Shown here piece by piece: positions 1 to 9,835 of a DNA stretch of 64,000 bases (position 1 is its first letter; each line of letters starts with the position of its first letter). A program made the position numbers and the translations under genes. The stretch comes from Actinorhabdospora filicis (GTDB lineage Bacteria > Actinomycetota > Actinomycetes > Mycobacteriales > Micromonosporaceae), in contig NZ_BSTX01000001.1 in the NCBI RefSeq assembly GCF_030269765.1, positions 1,433,370-1,497,369 on the forward strand, read 5' to 3'. The notes under the pieces were generated by a model. That model had not been told where the DNA came from. It made no database searches and saw nothing but the letters and a program-made list of their open reading frames with translations.

Positions 1-2
1 AG

Positions 3-227
3 AACACCCGTGGCCGCGCCGTCGTGGCCCAGCGCACCGGCCTCCTGGCCCGCCGCATCGTCAACCGCGCCAAGGTCGGCGCCCTCGTCGCCAAGGGCGA
101 GCGCTACGGCCTGATCCGCTTCGGCTCCCGCACCGACATCTACCTGCCCGCCGACTGCGCCGAGGCCCTGGTGGCCCCGGGTGAGCGCGTCGTGGGCGGC
201 GAGACCGTCGTGGCCCGCTGGCTGTAA
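3..227 (+). CDS. psd: Phosphatidylserine decarboxylase, C-terminal end (partial)
   Basis: The last 74 residues of a protein that begins before the window. Psd converts phosphatidylserine to phosphatidylethanolamine at the membrane, and it is a pyruvoyl enzyme made by self-cleavage of a proenzyme. The visible part holds YGLIRFGSRTDIYLP; the Gly-Ser at visible residues 41-42 sits about 33 residues from the C-terminus, where the family's LGST-type cleavage site lies, so the small pyruvoyl subunit is intact. PssA, which makes its substrate, lies at 2672-3640 on the opposite strand instead of next to it. Identification rests on this motif and its distance from the end. Confidence 0.85.
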   Translation, partial: NTRGRAVVAQRTGLLARRIVNRAKVGALVAKGERYGLIRFGSRTDIYLPADCAEALVAPGERVVGGETVVARWL

Positions 228-251
228 AAGAAGAGTGAGAGCAAGTAAGGG

Positions 252-280
252 AACGGCCCGCCTGATTCAGGCGGGCCGTT
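252..280 (+). terminator. Hairpin terminator after psd
   Basis: A near-perfect inverted repeat (AACGGCCCGCCTGA and its complement around a single T) starts 25 bases after the psd stop. No T run follows, as is common for actinobacterial terminators. Confidence 0.75.
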
Positions 281-431
281 CGCTCATTCGAGCCGCAAGC
301 GGGAAGTGTCCTGACCGTGTGGTGAAGCTCTACGCGCGCGTGCGGCGGCGCAACCAACCCCCAGAGCCACGACGCACCGTATGCCGAGAAACTAAGCCCT
401 CTTCCGGCTCGGGAAGAGTGTTTTCCGACCC

Positions 432-485
432 GGGGTCCAGGGGACGGAGTTCCCTGGTGGGGGTCCAGGGGGCAAAGCCCCTTGG
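432..485. repeat. Two tandem GTCCAGGGG-type hairpins
   Basis: Two adjacent copies of a GGGGTCCAGGGG core, each followed by a partial complement (437-457 and 465-485), so each can fold into a short hairpin. They lie between the converging psd and M64 peptidase genes. A related unit is at 15495-15513. Such REP-like elements are frequent between actinobacterial genes and may also help terminate transcription. The rest of 228-531 holds no gene that I can support. Confidence 0.55.
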
Positions 486-531
486 GCACCACGCGAAGCC
501 GCAGCCATCCCAAGCACCCCGGGTCCGGCCG

Positions 532-1704
532 TCACACCCGCCAGGAATACGTGATGGTCAATCCCTTCCGCAGGTCGGGGTCCCGGACCCAGTCGGTGGT
601 GTCGGTGACGGTCACCGTCACGGTGTGCCCGCCGGTGAGTGCCACCGGCGCCGCCGCCACGGCCACCCCATCGACGGTCCAGGACGTCTTGAGGGTCGCG
701 ATGTCGGGAACCGTGATGCGCCCGGGTCCCTCCGCCACCGCCAGGTTCGCCTTCGCGTAGAACGCCGCGATCATCGCCTCGCGCCCGGGCAGGTTGAACT
801 GCCGCCCGAGCGTGCGCATGATCGAGTTGTCCGAGGGCCGGTAGATCCCGCTGGTGTAGTACCTGCACCCCACGAACGTGTCGATGACACCTCCGTCGGG
901 CGTGGCCTGTCCCATCCACCGGTACCACTTGCGCTGCTGGCTCACCATCTGCGTGCGGGTCAGCTTCGAGGCGTTCGCCTCGCGCGGCTCGGCCCCGGTG
1001 TACACCGTCCCGCCGCCGTAGTCGTATTCGTCGGCGAGTCCGCCGATGCTGTGCCCGAGTTCGTGGACGACGATCTGCCCGGCGGAGGCGTTGCCGCCCG
1101 CGGCGGTGGCCACGCCGCCTCCGGCGCCGCCGTAGGTGGTCGTGTTGGCGAGCGCGACGACCTGGTCGACGTCGGGGGCCTGGGCGGCGTACTGCTTGGC
1201 CTTGGTCTCGTTGACGCACAGGAGGCGGGCGGTGCCGCCGCAGTAGAAGTACATGTCGAGGGCGGTGGTGCGGTAGGTGCCGTAGGGGTCGTTGTCGACG
1301 CCGGACTGGCTGGAGACGACGTCGACCTTCCACACGTTGAACAGGGACTGGTAGCTCTTGAAGGGTTCGACGGCGAAGAGCTCGGCGACCTTGGAGCGGA
1401 CGTGTGTGTCGTAGGTGCCGAGCTGGCCGGAGGTGTAGCCGTCGCCGACGAACACGAGGTCGAGGTGCGTGGCGGGGTCGCCGTTGTTGATGATGGGGGT
1501 GACGACGGCCTGCGCGACGGCCGAGCGAGAAGCCGGGGACTCGCTCGACGGGAGGCGCACGGCTTGCCGGGTGATCGTCCCGTCGGGCGCGAACACCTCG
1601 CGCACCTCGGTCCGGGTGGGTGTGGCCGCCTGTGCCGGGGCGGTCGACGCGAGCGCGAGCGCGGTGCCTAAGAGCGCGGCACCGGCGCGTAAGTAGGTCT
1701 TCAT
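532..1704 (-). CDS. Secreted M64-family metallopeptidase
   Basis: 390 residues. An N-terminal signal peptide of about 26 residues (Lys/Arg start, Ala/Leu-rich core, APAQA-A cleavage site) predicts export. The zinc site is HELGHSIGG at about residues 214-222, followed by LADEY, the pattern of the M64 (IgA peptidase) family; the two His and Glu215 would bind zinc and catalyse. The C-terminal 80 residues look like a beta-rich domain. The ATG at 1704 is preferred because it begins the signal peptide; the reading frame is open far upstream, but that part is antisense to the LysR gene. The substrate cannot be told. The divergent LysR gene is a possible regulator. Confidence 0.85.
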   Translation of the reverse strand: MKTYLRAGAALLGTALALASTAPAQAATPTRTEVREVFAPDGTITRQAVRLPSSESPASRSAVAQAVVTPIINNGDPATHLDLVFVGDGYTSGQLGTYDTHVRSKVAELFAVEPFKSYQSLFNVWKVDVVSSQSGVDNDPYGTYRTTALDMYFYCGGTARLLCVNETKAKQYAAQAPDVDQVVALANTTTYGGAGGGVATAAGGNASAGQIVVHELGHSIGGLADEYDYGGGTVYTGAEPREANASKLTRTQMVSQQRKWYRWMGQATPDGGVIDTFVGCRYYTSGIYRPSDNSIMRTLGRQFNLPGREAMIAAFYAKANLAVAEGPGRITVPDIATLKTSWTVDGVAVAAAPVALTGGHTVTVTVTDTTDWVRDPDLRKGLTITYSWRV

Positions 1705-1713
1705 GTTCCCGAC

Positions 1714-1756
1714 TATGGCCGTACGCCCGCGTTGCCTCCCATCCCAACCGGCCATA
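1714..1756. promoter_or_regulatory. Inverted repeat between the divergent M64 and LysR genes
   Basis: TATGGCCG (1714-1721) and CGGCCATA (1749-1756) are perfect complements separated by 27 bases, in the 63-base gap between the two starts. LysR-type proteins bind such dyads in divergent promoters, so this is a candidate operator; the role is inferred. Confidence 0.35.
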
Positions 1757-1767
1757 ACATCCGGGGC

Positions 1768-2706
1768 ATGGACATCGAGCCGCGCCATCTGCGCATCGTC
1801 TGCGCCATCGCCGACGAGGGCAGCATCACGCGGGCGGCGGCGGTCCTGGGGATCTCGCAGCCGGCGCTGACGGCGCAGTTGAGGCGCATTGAGGACGCGG
1901 CGGGCGCGCCGCTGTTCGCGCGGCATCTGCGCGGGGTGGAGGCGACCGCGCTGGGGCAGTACCTCATCGACCGGGGGCGGGCGATCCTGGCGGAGCTGGA
2001 CGATCTGGCGGGTGGTCTGCGGCAGCGCGCGGGCGGCGAGTATGTCCGTGAACTGCGGCTGGGCGGGGTGTCGGGGCCGATCATCGTGGGCCTGGCCGAC
2101 CGGCTGGCCGAGGCGTTCCCGGATCGGCGGGTCGACATCCGGGCCGAGTACTCGCCTCGGCTGCTGCTGGACCTGGTGGCCACGGGGCGGCTGGACGCGG
2201 CGGTCGTCCTGGACTATCCGGGGCACGAGCTGGCCACGCCCGCGCACGTGGACAGCGCGCTGGTGGTGACCGACGCGGTGTGCGTGGCGATGGGCGCCGG
2301 GCACGCGCTGGCGCGGCTGGAGGAGCTGGACCTGGCGGAGCTGGCGCGCGAGTCGTGGGTGCTGCCGCGCTCGGACGGGGCGGGCTGGCCGGAGTACTTC
2401 CTGCGGTCGTGCTCGCAGGCGGGGTTCACGCCGCGGGTCGGTCACCGGGTCGGGGAGACGCGCCTGCTGCACGAGCTGCTCGCGTCGGGCAGGGGTCTGG
2501 TGCCGTGCCAGGCGACGTTCCCCGCGCCGGAGGGTGTGGTGGTGCGTCCGCTGCGGGGAACACCGATGCTGGTGCGGCACCGGCTGCTGTGGCATCGGGA
2601 TTCGCCCCTCGCCGAGCACGCCGGGTTGTTCGGCGCGCTGGCGGAGGAGGCGTACGGGGCGTGCGCGGCCCTCAGGCCGCGGAACCGGCCCGGCGGCGGT
2701 GCTTGA
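1768..2706 (+). CDS. LysR-family transcriptional regulator
   Basis: 312 residues. The N-terminal winged helix-turn-helix covers residues 1-60, with the typical GSITRAAAVLGISQPALT recognition region and the PLFARH motif after it. The C-terminal part (about 85-300) is a LysR-type effector-binding fold. The ATG at 1768 is chosen because family members start 3-5 residues before the first helix; an upstream start at 1732 would add 12 unlikely residues. It is transcribed away from the M64 peptidase and overlaps the end of pssA by 35 bases on the other strand. The effector is unknown; control of the divergent peptidase is the default expectation. Confidence 0.9.
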   Translation: MDIEPRHLRIVCAIADEGSITRAAAVLGISQPALTAQLRRIEDAAGAPLFARHLRGVEATALGQYLIDRGRAILAELDDLAGGLRQRAGGEYVRELRLGGVSGPIIVGLADRLAEAFPDRRVDIRAEYSPRLLLDLVATGRLDAAVVLDYPGHELATPAHVDSALVVTDAVCVAMGAGHALARLEELDLAELARESWVLPRSDGAGWPEYFLRSCSQAGFTPRVGHRVGETRLLHELLASGRGLVPCQATFPAPEGVVVRPLRGTPMLVRHRLLWHRDSPLAEHAGLFGALAEEAYGACAALRPRNRPGGGA

Positions 2707-3640
2707 CCCACAGGAGCGGGCCGGAGACCAGGTACAGCGCGACGACGATCACGAAGGTCGCCTGGAGGTCCAGCAGCGCGCCCAGGGCGGGCAGGATCCA
2801 CAGGACCGTCGGGAGCTTGCGCAGCTGGTTCAGCTTCACGTACGGGAAGCTCGACACCATCAGCAGCGCCAGCGCGCCCACGACGCCCGCCAGGACGATC
2901 GTGGGGACGACCGCCTCGTCCGGGCGCGGGATGAGGACGGTGGCGATCACCAGGACCGCCGCCGACATGGTGGTCGGCACGCCGGAGAAGAACCGGCCGT
3001 CCTTCGGGGAGACGTTGAAGCGGGCCAGGCGGATCGCGGCGCACACCGCGACGAGGCCGCAGGCGGCGGCGACCAGCGCGACGGGGGCGTCCCCGTGCAG
3101 CCACTGGTACACCACGATCGGAGTGGCGATGCCGAAGGAGCACATGTCGGCCAGCGAGTCCATCTGCAGGCCGAACGGGCTGGCGACGCCGAACTTGCGG
3201 GCCAGCGGCCCGTCGAGGGCGTCCATGAGGACACTGCCGAGCAGGCACAGCGCGGCCCACTTGACCATGTCCTGGCCCTGCGAGGCGAGCAGCATCGCGG
3301 TCATGCCGAACGCGATGGACGTCACGGTGCACCCGTTGACCAGCGCGAACTTGACGCGGCGGCTCATCGTGACCTCGCCCGGCAGCAGCCGGATCGGGGC
3401 CGGCGGGGCGTCCTCGGCGTCTTCGGCGGCGGCCGTGAGCCCGTCGAGCTCGGCCACCGTCTCGGCGGGGATCTCCACCGTCACCTCGTCACCGCGCCTC
3501 CGCAGCCGGATGGGCGGCAGCGGCTGGAGAACCAGACGCCGGGCGAGCGTGCCGCCACGACGCAGCCCCCTGGCGATGCCACGGCCCGCCGGTCGCGGGC
3601 TGTCGTTGTTACGACGCCGCAGCCACAAGGTCCTCTGCAC
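2672..3640 (-). CDS. pssA: CDP-diacylglycerol-serine O-phosphatidyltransferase
   Basis: 322 residues. It joins CDP-diacylglycerol and serine to give phosphatidylserine, the substrate of Psd. The CDP-alcohol phosphotransferase signature DGx2ARx8Gx3Dx3D is complete: it runs from DGPLARKFG at about residue 143 to the Asp pair of DSLAD at 161/165. Around it lie six to eight hydrophobic segments. The GTG at 3640 follows a strong GAGGAGG site, which favours it, yet it adds about 90 polar, acidic residues before the membrane domain. The ATG at 3367, with a weaker GAGG site, would give a more usual family protein. Separation from psd by a peptidase and a regulator is unusual. Confidence 0.9.
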   Translation of the reverse strand: MQRTLWLRRRNNDSPRPAGRGIARGLRRGGTLARRLVLQPLPPIRLRRRGDEVTVEIPAETVAELDGLTAAAEDAEDAPPAPIRLLPGEVTMSRRVKFALVNGCTVTSIAFGMTAMLLASQGQDMVKWAALCLLGSVLMDALDGPLARKFGVASPFGLQMDSLADMCSFGIATPIVVYQWLHGDAPVALVAAACGLVAVCAAIRLARFNVSPKDGRFFSGVPTTMSAAVLVIATVLIPRPDEAVVPTIVLAGVVGALALLMVSSFPYVKLNQLRKLPTVLWILPALGALLDLQATFVIVVALYLVSGPLLWVKHRRRAGSAA

Positions 3641-3884
3641 TCGGTCCTCCTCGCCCTTCCACCGGGCACCCACAAAACGATGGTCTCTCAGGTTCGCGCT
3701 GTACACCATGGCACATCAGTGCCAGCTTTGGCGATCCCCGTGACACGTTCTCGACGGTCGAACGGGGTGAAAACGCGCGAAACGGCACCCGACACCACGC
3801 TGTATCGGGTAGCCTGCGCCACCGGGAGAGCCGGTGACCCTAACCAAGGTACCGGCTAATCCGGACAGCTCCTAATCAACGCAT

Positions 3885-4787
3885 TCAGATCAGCCGAAGT
3901 CCATCGACCACCGCGGGCGTCAGCGGCAGCTCCTCCAGCGCCTTCCGCGGCCACCAGCGGGCATCGGCGGTGGAGCCGCCGGCCATCTCCACGACGCGGG
4001 CGTCGGTGGGTTCGGCGACGAAGACGCGGAAGATCGCGCGGACCCCGTGCCAGTCGAGGGGGTGGCCCTCGGGGCCGATGGCGCGGCGGGTGCGGAAGGA
4101 CGTCACGTCCAGCAGTTCGCCGACCTCGCCGTGCTGGCCGGTCTCCTCGTAGACCTCGCGGGTGACGGCGTCGCGGGGCTGCTCGCCGAAGTCGACGCCG
4201 CCGCCGGGCAGGTGCCAGTTTCCGGCGCCGGGGTAGCCGTCGGCGATGCGGGCGAGGAGAAAGTTGTCATCGGCGTCGGTGGTGACGCCGTAGGCGCCGA
4301 AGCGCTGGCCGCGCCGCTGGCGCTTCTCGTTGGGTTCGATCGGCGGGGGGTCGGGCCGGTAGGTGACGGGGCCGCCGTGGATGTCCAGGACGCGCGAGAC
4401 GACGGGGGTCATCGCCTGCCCGGCGATCTCCTCGGGACGCAGCCAGGTCGGCTGCTCCATGTTGCCGTTGGGTTCGGGACGCAGGGTGCCGCCGGTGACG
4501 CGGACGCCGTAGAGGACCGCGTTGGTGTGGACCGGCCCCCGCGGCCCGTCCATCATGATCGACACGACGTCCTTCAGGTCCTCGACCGCGACGTCGAGGC
4601 CTGTCTCCTCGGCGAACTCGCGGACCACCGCGTCGCGCGGGTGCTCGCCGTGCTCGACGCCGCCGCCGGGCAGGAACCACGCCCCCGGGTAGACGGAGCG
4701 CTGCGAGCCCTTCGTCAGAAGGATGCGGCCGGTTTCGTCGTACACCACCCCGTAGCTAGCGAGCCGAAAGCTGTTCTTTTGTCGCAT
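3885..4787 (-). CDS. Protein with two Nudix hydrolase domains
   Basis: 300 residues containing two complete Nudix boxes: GGGVEHGEHPRDAVVREF with AEETG after it (about 41-63), and GGGVDFGEQPRDAVTREV with YEETG (about 196-217). Each box keeps the Gly, the RE and the EExG that bind magnesium, so both should hydrolyse a nucleoside diphosphate linked to another group. The two halves are separated by a charged linker near residues 145-160 and look like a duplication. The ATG at 4787 is 15 residues before the first strand, a normal position. It lies downstream of guaA on the same strand, after a strong terminator, so it is probably transcribed separately. Substrate unknown. Confidence 0.88.
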   Translation of the reverse strand: MRQKNSFRLASYGVVYDETGRILLTKGSQRSVYPGAWFLPGGGVEHGEHPRDAVVREFAEETGLDVAVEDLKDVVSIMMDGPRGPVHTNAVLYGVRVTGGTLRPEPNGNMEQPTWLRPEEIAGQAMTPVVSRVLDIHGGPVTYRPDPPPIEPNEKRQRRGQRFGAYGVTTDADDNFLLARIADGYPGAGNWHLPGGGVDFGEQPRDAVTREVYEETGQHGEVGELLDVTSFRTRRAIGPEGHPLDWHGVRAIFRVFVAEPTDARVVEMAGGSTADARWWPRKALEELPLTPAVVDGLRLI

Positions 4788-4870
4788 CGATCAAGACTAT
4801 CCTGCGAGCGACCTGCGCAAACGGTGCGTGTGACGGGGCCGACGGCGGTCCGGCCGGACGTGGTGGCGCA

Positions 4871-4901
4871 CGAAAAGGCCCCGCGCGGTGTGCGCGGGGC
4901 C
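4871..4901 (-). terminator. Terminator of guaA
   Basis: GGCCCCGCGC (4877-4886) pairs perfectly with 4892-4901 around a 5-base loop. On the minus strand the stem is followed by TTTT. It lies 9 bases after the guaA stop: a classical intrinsic terminator. Confidence 0.9.
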
Positions 4902-4909
4902 GTGGGGGC

Positions 4910-6460
<1,551 letters not shown>

Positions 6461-6567
6461 GTCAGCAGCTTAAACGCCCGTTTTCGCCACGGCCGAGGCA
6501 ACCGGCGCGTGTGTGAGCCGGGCCGACCGCTTCCACGGGACCCCCTTGATCACCTATATTCCCGACC

Positions 6568-8700
6568 ATGGCGGTGCGGGCTCCGGTTCAAGAGGTGCGC
6601 CGGACGCTGGTCGAGTTCACGCCGTCGCGGATCGACCCGCTGTCGGCGTTCCGATGCGCGCTGGGCATCGCGATTCCGCTGCTCGGCGGGATGCTGCTGG
6701 GCCAGCCCGCGCTGGGCGGCGCGGCGGCGATGGGCGCGTGGTCGGCGGGGCTGACCACGTTCCACCGGGACGCGCGTCCGCGTCCGATGCTGGCGGTGCT
6801 GGCCGGTGCGGTGCTGGGCCTGGGCGTGTTCATCGGCGGGCACACCGAGCACTGGATGTGGGTCTCGGTGCTCACCGCGATGGCGTGGTGTTTCCTGTGC
6901 TCGCTCCTCGGTTCGCTGAACGACCTGGCGGCCTCGACCTCGGCGAGCCTCGGGGTGGCGATCTTCCTGGCGCACGGCCTGACGGTGGACAACACGCCCG
7001 AGCAGGCGGCGGTGGCGGCGGTCGTGGGCGGGGTGATCCAGGCGGTCATCGTGCTGCTGCTGCCCCGGCACCGGCACCGCAGTGAGCGGCTGGCGCTGGC
7101 CGAGCTGTACCACTGGCTGGGGCGGGAGGCGCGGGAACTGGCCGAGGACGCCCACGTGGCACCCTCGACGGGTCCGCTGGAGCTGGCCGAGAAGGTCCTG
7201 GACACCCACCGGCACACCCCCGAGGTGTTCCTGACGGCGCTGACGCACGCGCGGCGGCTGCGCGCGGTGATCTCGGCGGTGGCCACCGGCCGCGAGCGGG
7301 TGGTGGACGCCGATCCGACGGCCGCGCGGCACCTGGCGGCGGTGCTGCGGGAGGCCGCCGACGCCCTCGACGTGATCGGGGACGCCATCGCGCGCCGCGA
7401 GGAGCCCGCCCACGACTGGCACGACCGGCTGGACGCGGCGGTGAAGGTGGTCGCCGAGGACAACCGCGGCACCTATCTGCCGATCCCTGAGTGGGAGGCC
7501 AACCGCCTGGTGGGCCTGGTGCGCGCGGCGGCGGCGACCGCGGCGACGCCGACGGTGGACGACCCGGAGTCGGGCCGCATGGACCCCTCGCGGTGGCGGC
7601 TGCGCCCGGAGGTCCCGCCGATCCGGGAGCCGCTGGGCGAGGCGTGGAAGACGCTGCGGGCGAACCTCTCGTGGCGGTCGACGGCGTTGCGGCAGGCGGC
7701 GCGCACGGGGATCGCGGTGGGCATCGCGTCCCTGGGCGCCTACGCGTGGCCGGGCGATCACGGGTACTGGCTGCCGCTGACCACGTGGCTGATCCTGAAA
7801 CCCGACTTCGCCGCGACCCTGGGGCGCGGCATCGGCCGCACGATCGGGACGGCGGTGGGCGCGCTGCTGGCGGGCGTCCTGTCGTCGCTGCTGCCGATGG
7901 AGCCGTTCGTGGTCGCCCCGGTGGTGGTGAGCTTCGCGTTCATCGCCTACCTGCTGTTCCAGGCCAGCTACCCCGCCTACAGCGCGGCGGTGGCGGGGTT
8001 CGTGGTGTTCAACATGGAGCTGGGCGGCAGCGCGCCGCTGTACGCGGCCGGGCAGCGGGTGGCCGCGACGCTGGTGGGCGGGCTGTTCGCGCTGCTCTAT
8101 TTCATGGCCTGGCCCAAGTGGGAGACCCCGCAGCTCGGCGAGCGCCTGGCGGAGCTGGCGGGCCGGTACGCCGATTACGCCGATTACATCCTGTCGCGGC
8201 ACGCCGATCCGTCCCGGTTCAAGGAGGGGCGGATGCGGTCGCTGCTGAAGGATCTGCGGCTGTCGCGGGCGGAGGTGCAGTCGGCGATCACGCGCGCGGC
8301 GGCCGAGCCGGTGACCTCGCCGGGCCCGATGAGCGCCGAGGCGAAGGAGCTGGCGGGGGATCTGGGCTGGGCGGCGCGGCCGATGATCGCGCTGGAGGCG
8401 TCGCTGCCGGCGGTGGACGCTCCGGCGGTGCCGCCGCTGGACGATTTCCGGCGCGCGGTGGCGGGGGTCTATGAGGAGCTGGAGCACCGGCTGCGCGGCC
8501 GTGAGCAGGACGATGAGTCCCTGGTGGCCCTGCGGACGGCCTATGAGCGCCTGGTGGCCGATCTCGCCGATGATGTGACCCCCGACACAGACCGGCAACC
8601 GACATACCGGAGAAGGGCTCTTTACCGGACGGAATGCGAGACGCTCGTCACCGCCCTAGAGTCAATCGGCGAGCAGATCGGACGTCCGGTTCCGCCTTAG
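6568..8700 (+). CDS. FUSC-family membrane protein (aromatic acid exporter type)
   Basis: 710 residues. Two clusters of hydrophobic helices, roughly residues 25-165 and 370-510, each followed by a charged cytoplasmic stretch, give the doubled layout of the FUSC / aromatic acid efflux family. The second cluster begins RQAARTGIAVGIASLGAY and contains GRGIGRTIGTAVGALLAG, typical of that family. It probably exports small organic acids or amphiphiles; the substrate cannot be deduced. It starts 107 bases from the divergent guaA gene and ends 22 bases before the glycosyltransferase gene on the same strand, so the two may be cotranscribed. Confidence 0.8.
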   Translation: MAVRAPVQEVRRTLVEFTPSRIDPLSAFRCALGIAIPLLGGMLLGQPALGGAAAMGAWSAGLTTFHRDARPRPMLAVLAGAVLGLGVFIGGHTEHWMWVSVLTAMAWCFLCSLLGSLNDLAASTSASLGVAIFLAHGLTVDNTPEQAAVAAVVGGVIQAVIVLLLPRHRHRSERLALAELYHWLGREARELAEDAHVAPSTGPLELAEKVLDTHRHTPEVFLTALTHARRLRAVISAVATGRERVVDADPTAARHLAAVLREAADALDVIGDAIARREEPAHDWHDRLDAAVKVVAEDNRGTYLPIPEWEANRLVGLVRAAAATAATPTVDDPESGRMDPSRWRLRPEVPPIREPLGEAWKTLRANLSWRSTALRQAARTGIAVGIASLGAYAWPGDHGYWLPLTTWLILKPDFAATLGRGIGRTIGTAVGALLAGVLSSLLPMEPFVVAPVVVSFAFIAYLLFQASYPAYSAAVAGFVVFNMELGGSAPLYAAGQRVAATLVGGLFALLYFMAWPKWETPQLGERLAELAGRYADYADYILSRHADPSRFKEGRMRSLLKDLRLSRAEVQSAITRAAAEPVTSPGPMSAEAKELAGDLGWAARPMIALEASLPAVDAPAVPPLDDFRRAVAGVYEELEHRLRGREQDDESLVALRTAYERLVADLADDVTPDTDRQPTYRRRALYRTECETLVTALESIGEQIGRPVPP

Positions 8701-8722
8701 CCGATCTCACGGGGACTTCGCC

Positions 8723-9835
8723 TTGCCACCTCTCGTCAGCGTCATCGTGCCCGCGTACAACTCCGAAACGACCATCGGGGCATGTATCTCCTCGGCCCTG
8801 GAGCAGACGATCGGTCTGGCGGATGTCGAGGTGATCGCGGTCGACGACGGTTCGACCGACGGCACCGGCGCGTCCCTGGACGCCTTCGCCGCCCGCCATC
8901 CCGACGCGATGCGGGTGGTGCACCAGGAGAACACCGGCGGCCCGTCGGTGCCCCGCAACGTCGGGCTGGACCTGGCCCAGGGCAAGTACGTGTTCTTCCT
9001 GGACGCCGACGACCGGCTGGGCCCGGAGGCGCTGGAGCGCATGGTGGGGATGGCCGAGGAGCACTCCTCGGACGTGGTCCTGGGGAAGATGGTGGGCGTG
9101 GACGGCCGTGGCGTGGCCACGACGATGTTCACCCGCAACACCCCCCGCGCCGACCTGTTCCGCTCGCGGATCTACTGGACCCTGTCGCCGCTGAAGCTGT
9201 TCCGCCGCGACTTCCTGGAGTCGCTGGCCCTGCGGTTCCCGGTGGGCCAGCACTACGGCGAGGACCAGCCGTTCACCGCCCGCGCGTACCTGAACGCGCG
9301 CGTGATCTCGGTGCTGGCCGACTACGACTGCTATTACGCGGGCAAGGGCGCCTTGAGCGTCAACTCGGCGAGCGTGGCCACGCGGCTGACCTCGCTGGAC
9401 GGGATGCTGACGCTGCTGCGGGCGGAGCTGCCGGCGGGCCGCCGCCGCGACACCCTCCTGAAGCGGCACATGGAGCTGGGGCTCCAGTCGCTGTGGCGGG
9501 CGATGCGCTCCGAACCCGACCGGGACGTGCGCCGGGCGGCCTTCGACAAGGTCCGCCCGGCGGTCGCCGAGTGGTCGCGCGGCCCGGTCGCCAAGGCGAT
9601 GGGGCCCTACTACCGGCGGCAGTGGCTGCTGGTGCGCGCCGGTGAGCTGGACGCCGTCGTCGAGCAGGTCCGGCACTTCGACAAGCGCGGCGGGGTCGCG
9701 CCGTGGGGCTTCGACCCCGCCGCGCTGCCCGCCGGGCTGCGCCTGCGGCTGCGGGCGGCGGGCCCGGCGGCCTCAGCACGGCGGGTGTGGTCGGCGGGCT
9801 GGCGGCGGGTCGGGGAGAAGCTCAGGGGCGCCTGA
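8723..9835 (+). CDS. Family 2 glycosyltransferase
   Basis: 370 residues. A GT-A fold occupies the N-terminal 220 residues: SVIVPAYNSE at the start, the nucleotide-binding DDGSTDGT (41-48) and the metal-binding DADD (94-97). GEDQPF near residue 175 fits the acceptor-site ED motif. No membrane segment is seen, so the enzyme is cytosolic or peripheral and likely works on a cell-envelope glycan or teichoic acid-like polymer. The start is a TTG at 8723, chosen because the first strand (VSVIVP) begins four residues later and no ATG or GTG lies in frame nearby. It follows the FUSC gene and overlaps the converging membrane protein gene by 14 bases. Confidence 0.88.
   Translation: MPPLVSVIVPAYNSETTIGACISSALEQTIGLADVEVIAVDDGSTDGTGASLDAFAARHPDAMRVVHQENTGGPSVPRNVGLDLAQGKYVFFLDADDRLGPEALERMVGMAEEHSSDVVLGKMVGVDGRGVATTMFTRNTPRADLFRSRIYWTLSPLKLFRRDFLESLALRFPVGQHYGEDQPFTARAYLNARVISVLADYDCYYAGKGALSVNSASVATRLTSLDGMLTLLRAELPAGRRRDTLLKRHMELGLQSLWRAMRSEPDRDVRRAAFDKVRPAVAEWSRGPVAKAMGPYYRRQWLLVRAGELDAVVEQVRHFDKRGGVAPWGFDPAALPAGLRLRLRAAGPAASARRVWSAGWRRVGEKLRGA

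Noticed and set aside
181-1671. 496-codon plus-strand frame antisense to the M64 peptidase
   Set aside because: It covers the psd terminator and REP-like hairpins and is antisense to a gene with a clear signal peptide and HELGH motif; composition is Gly/Val/Arg noise.
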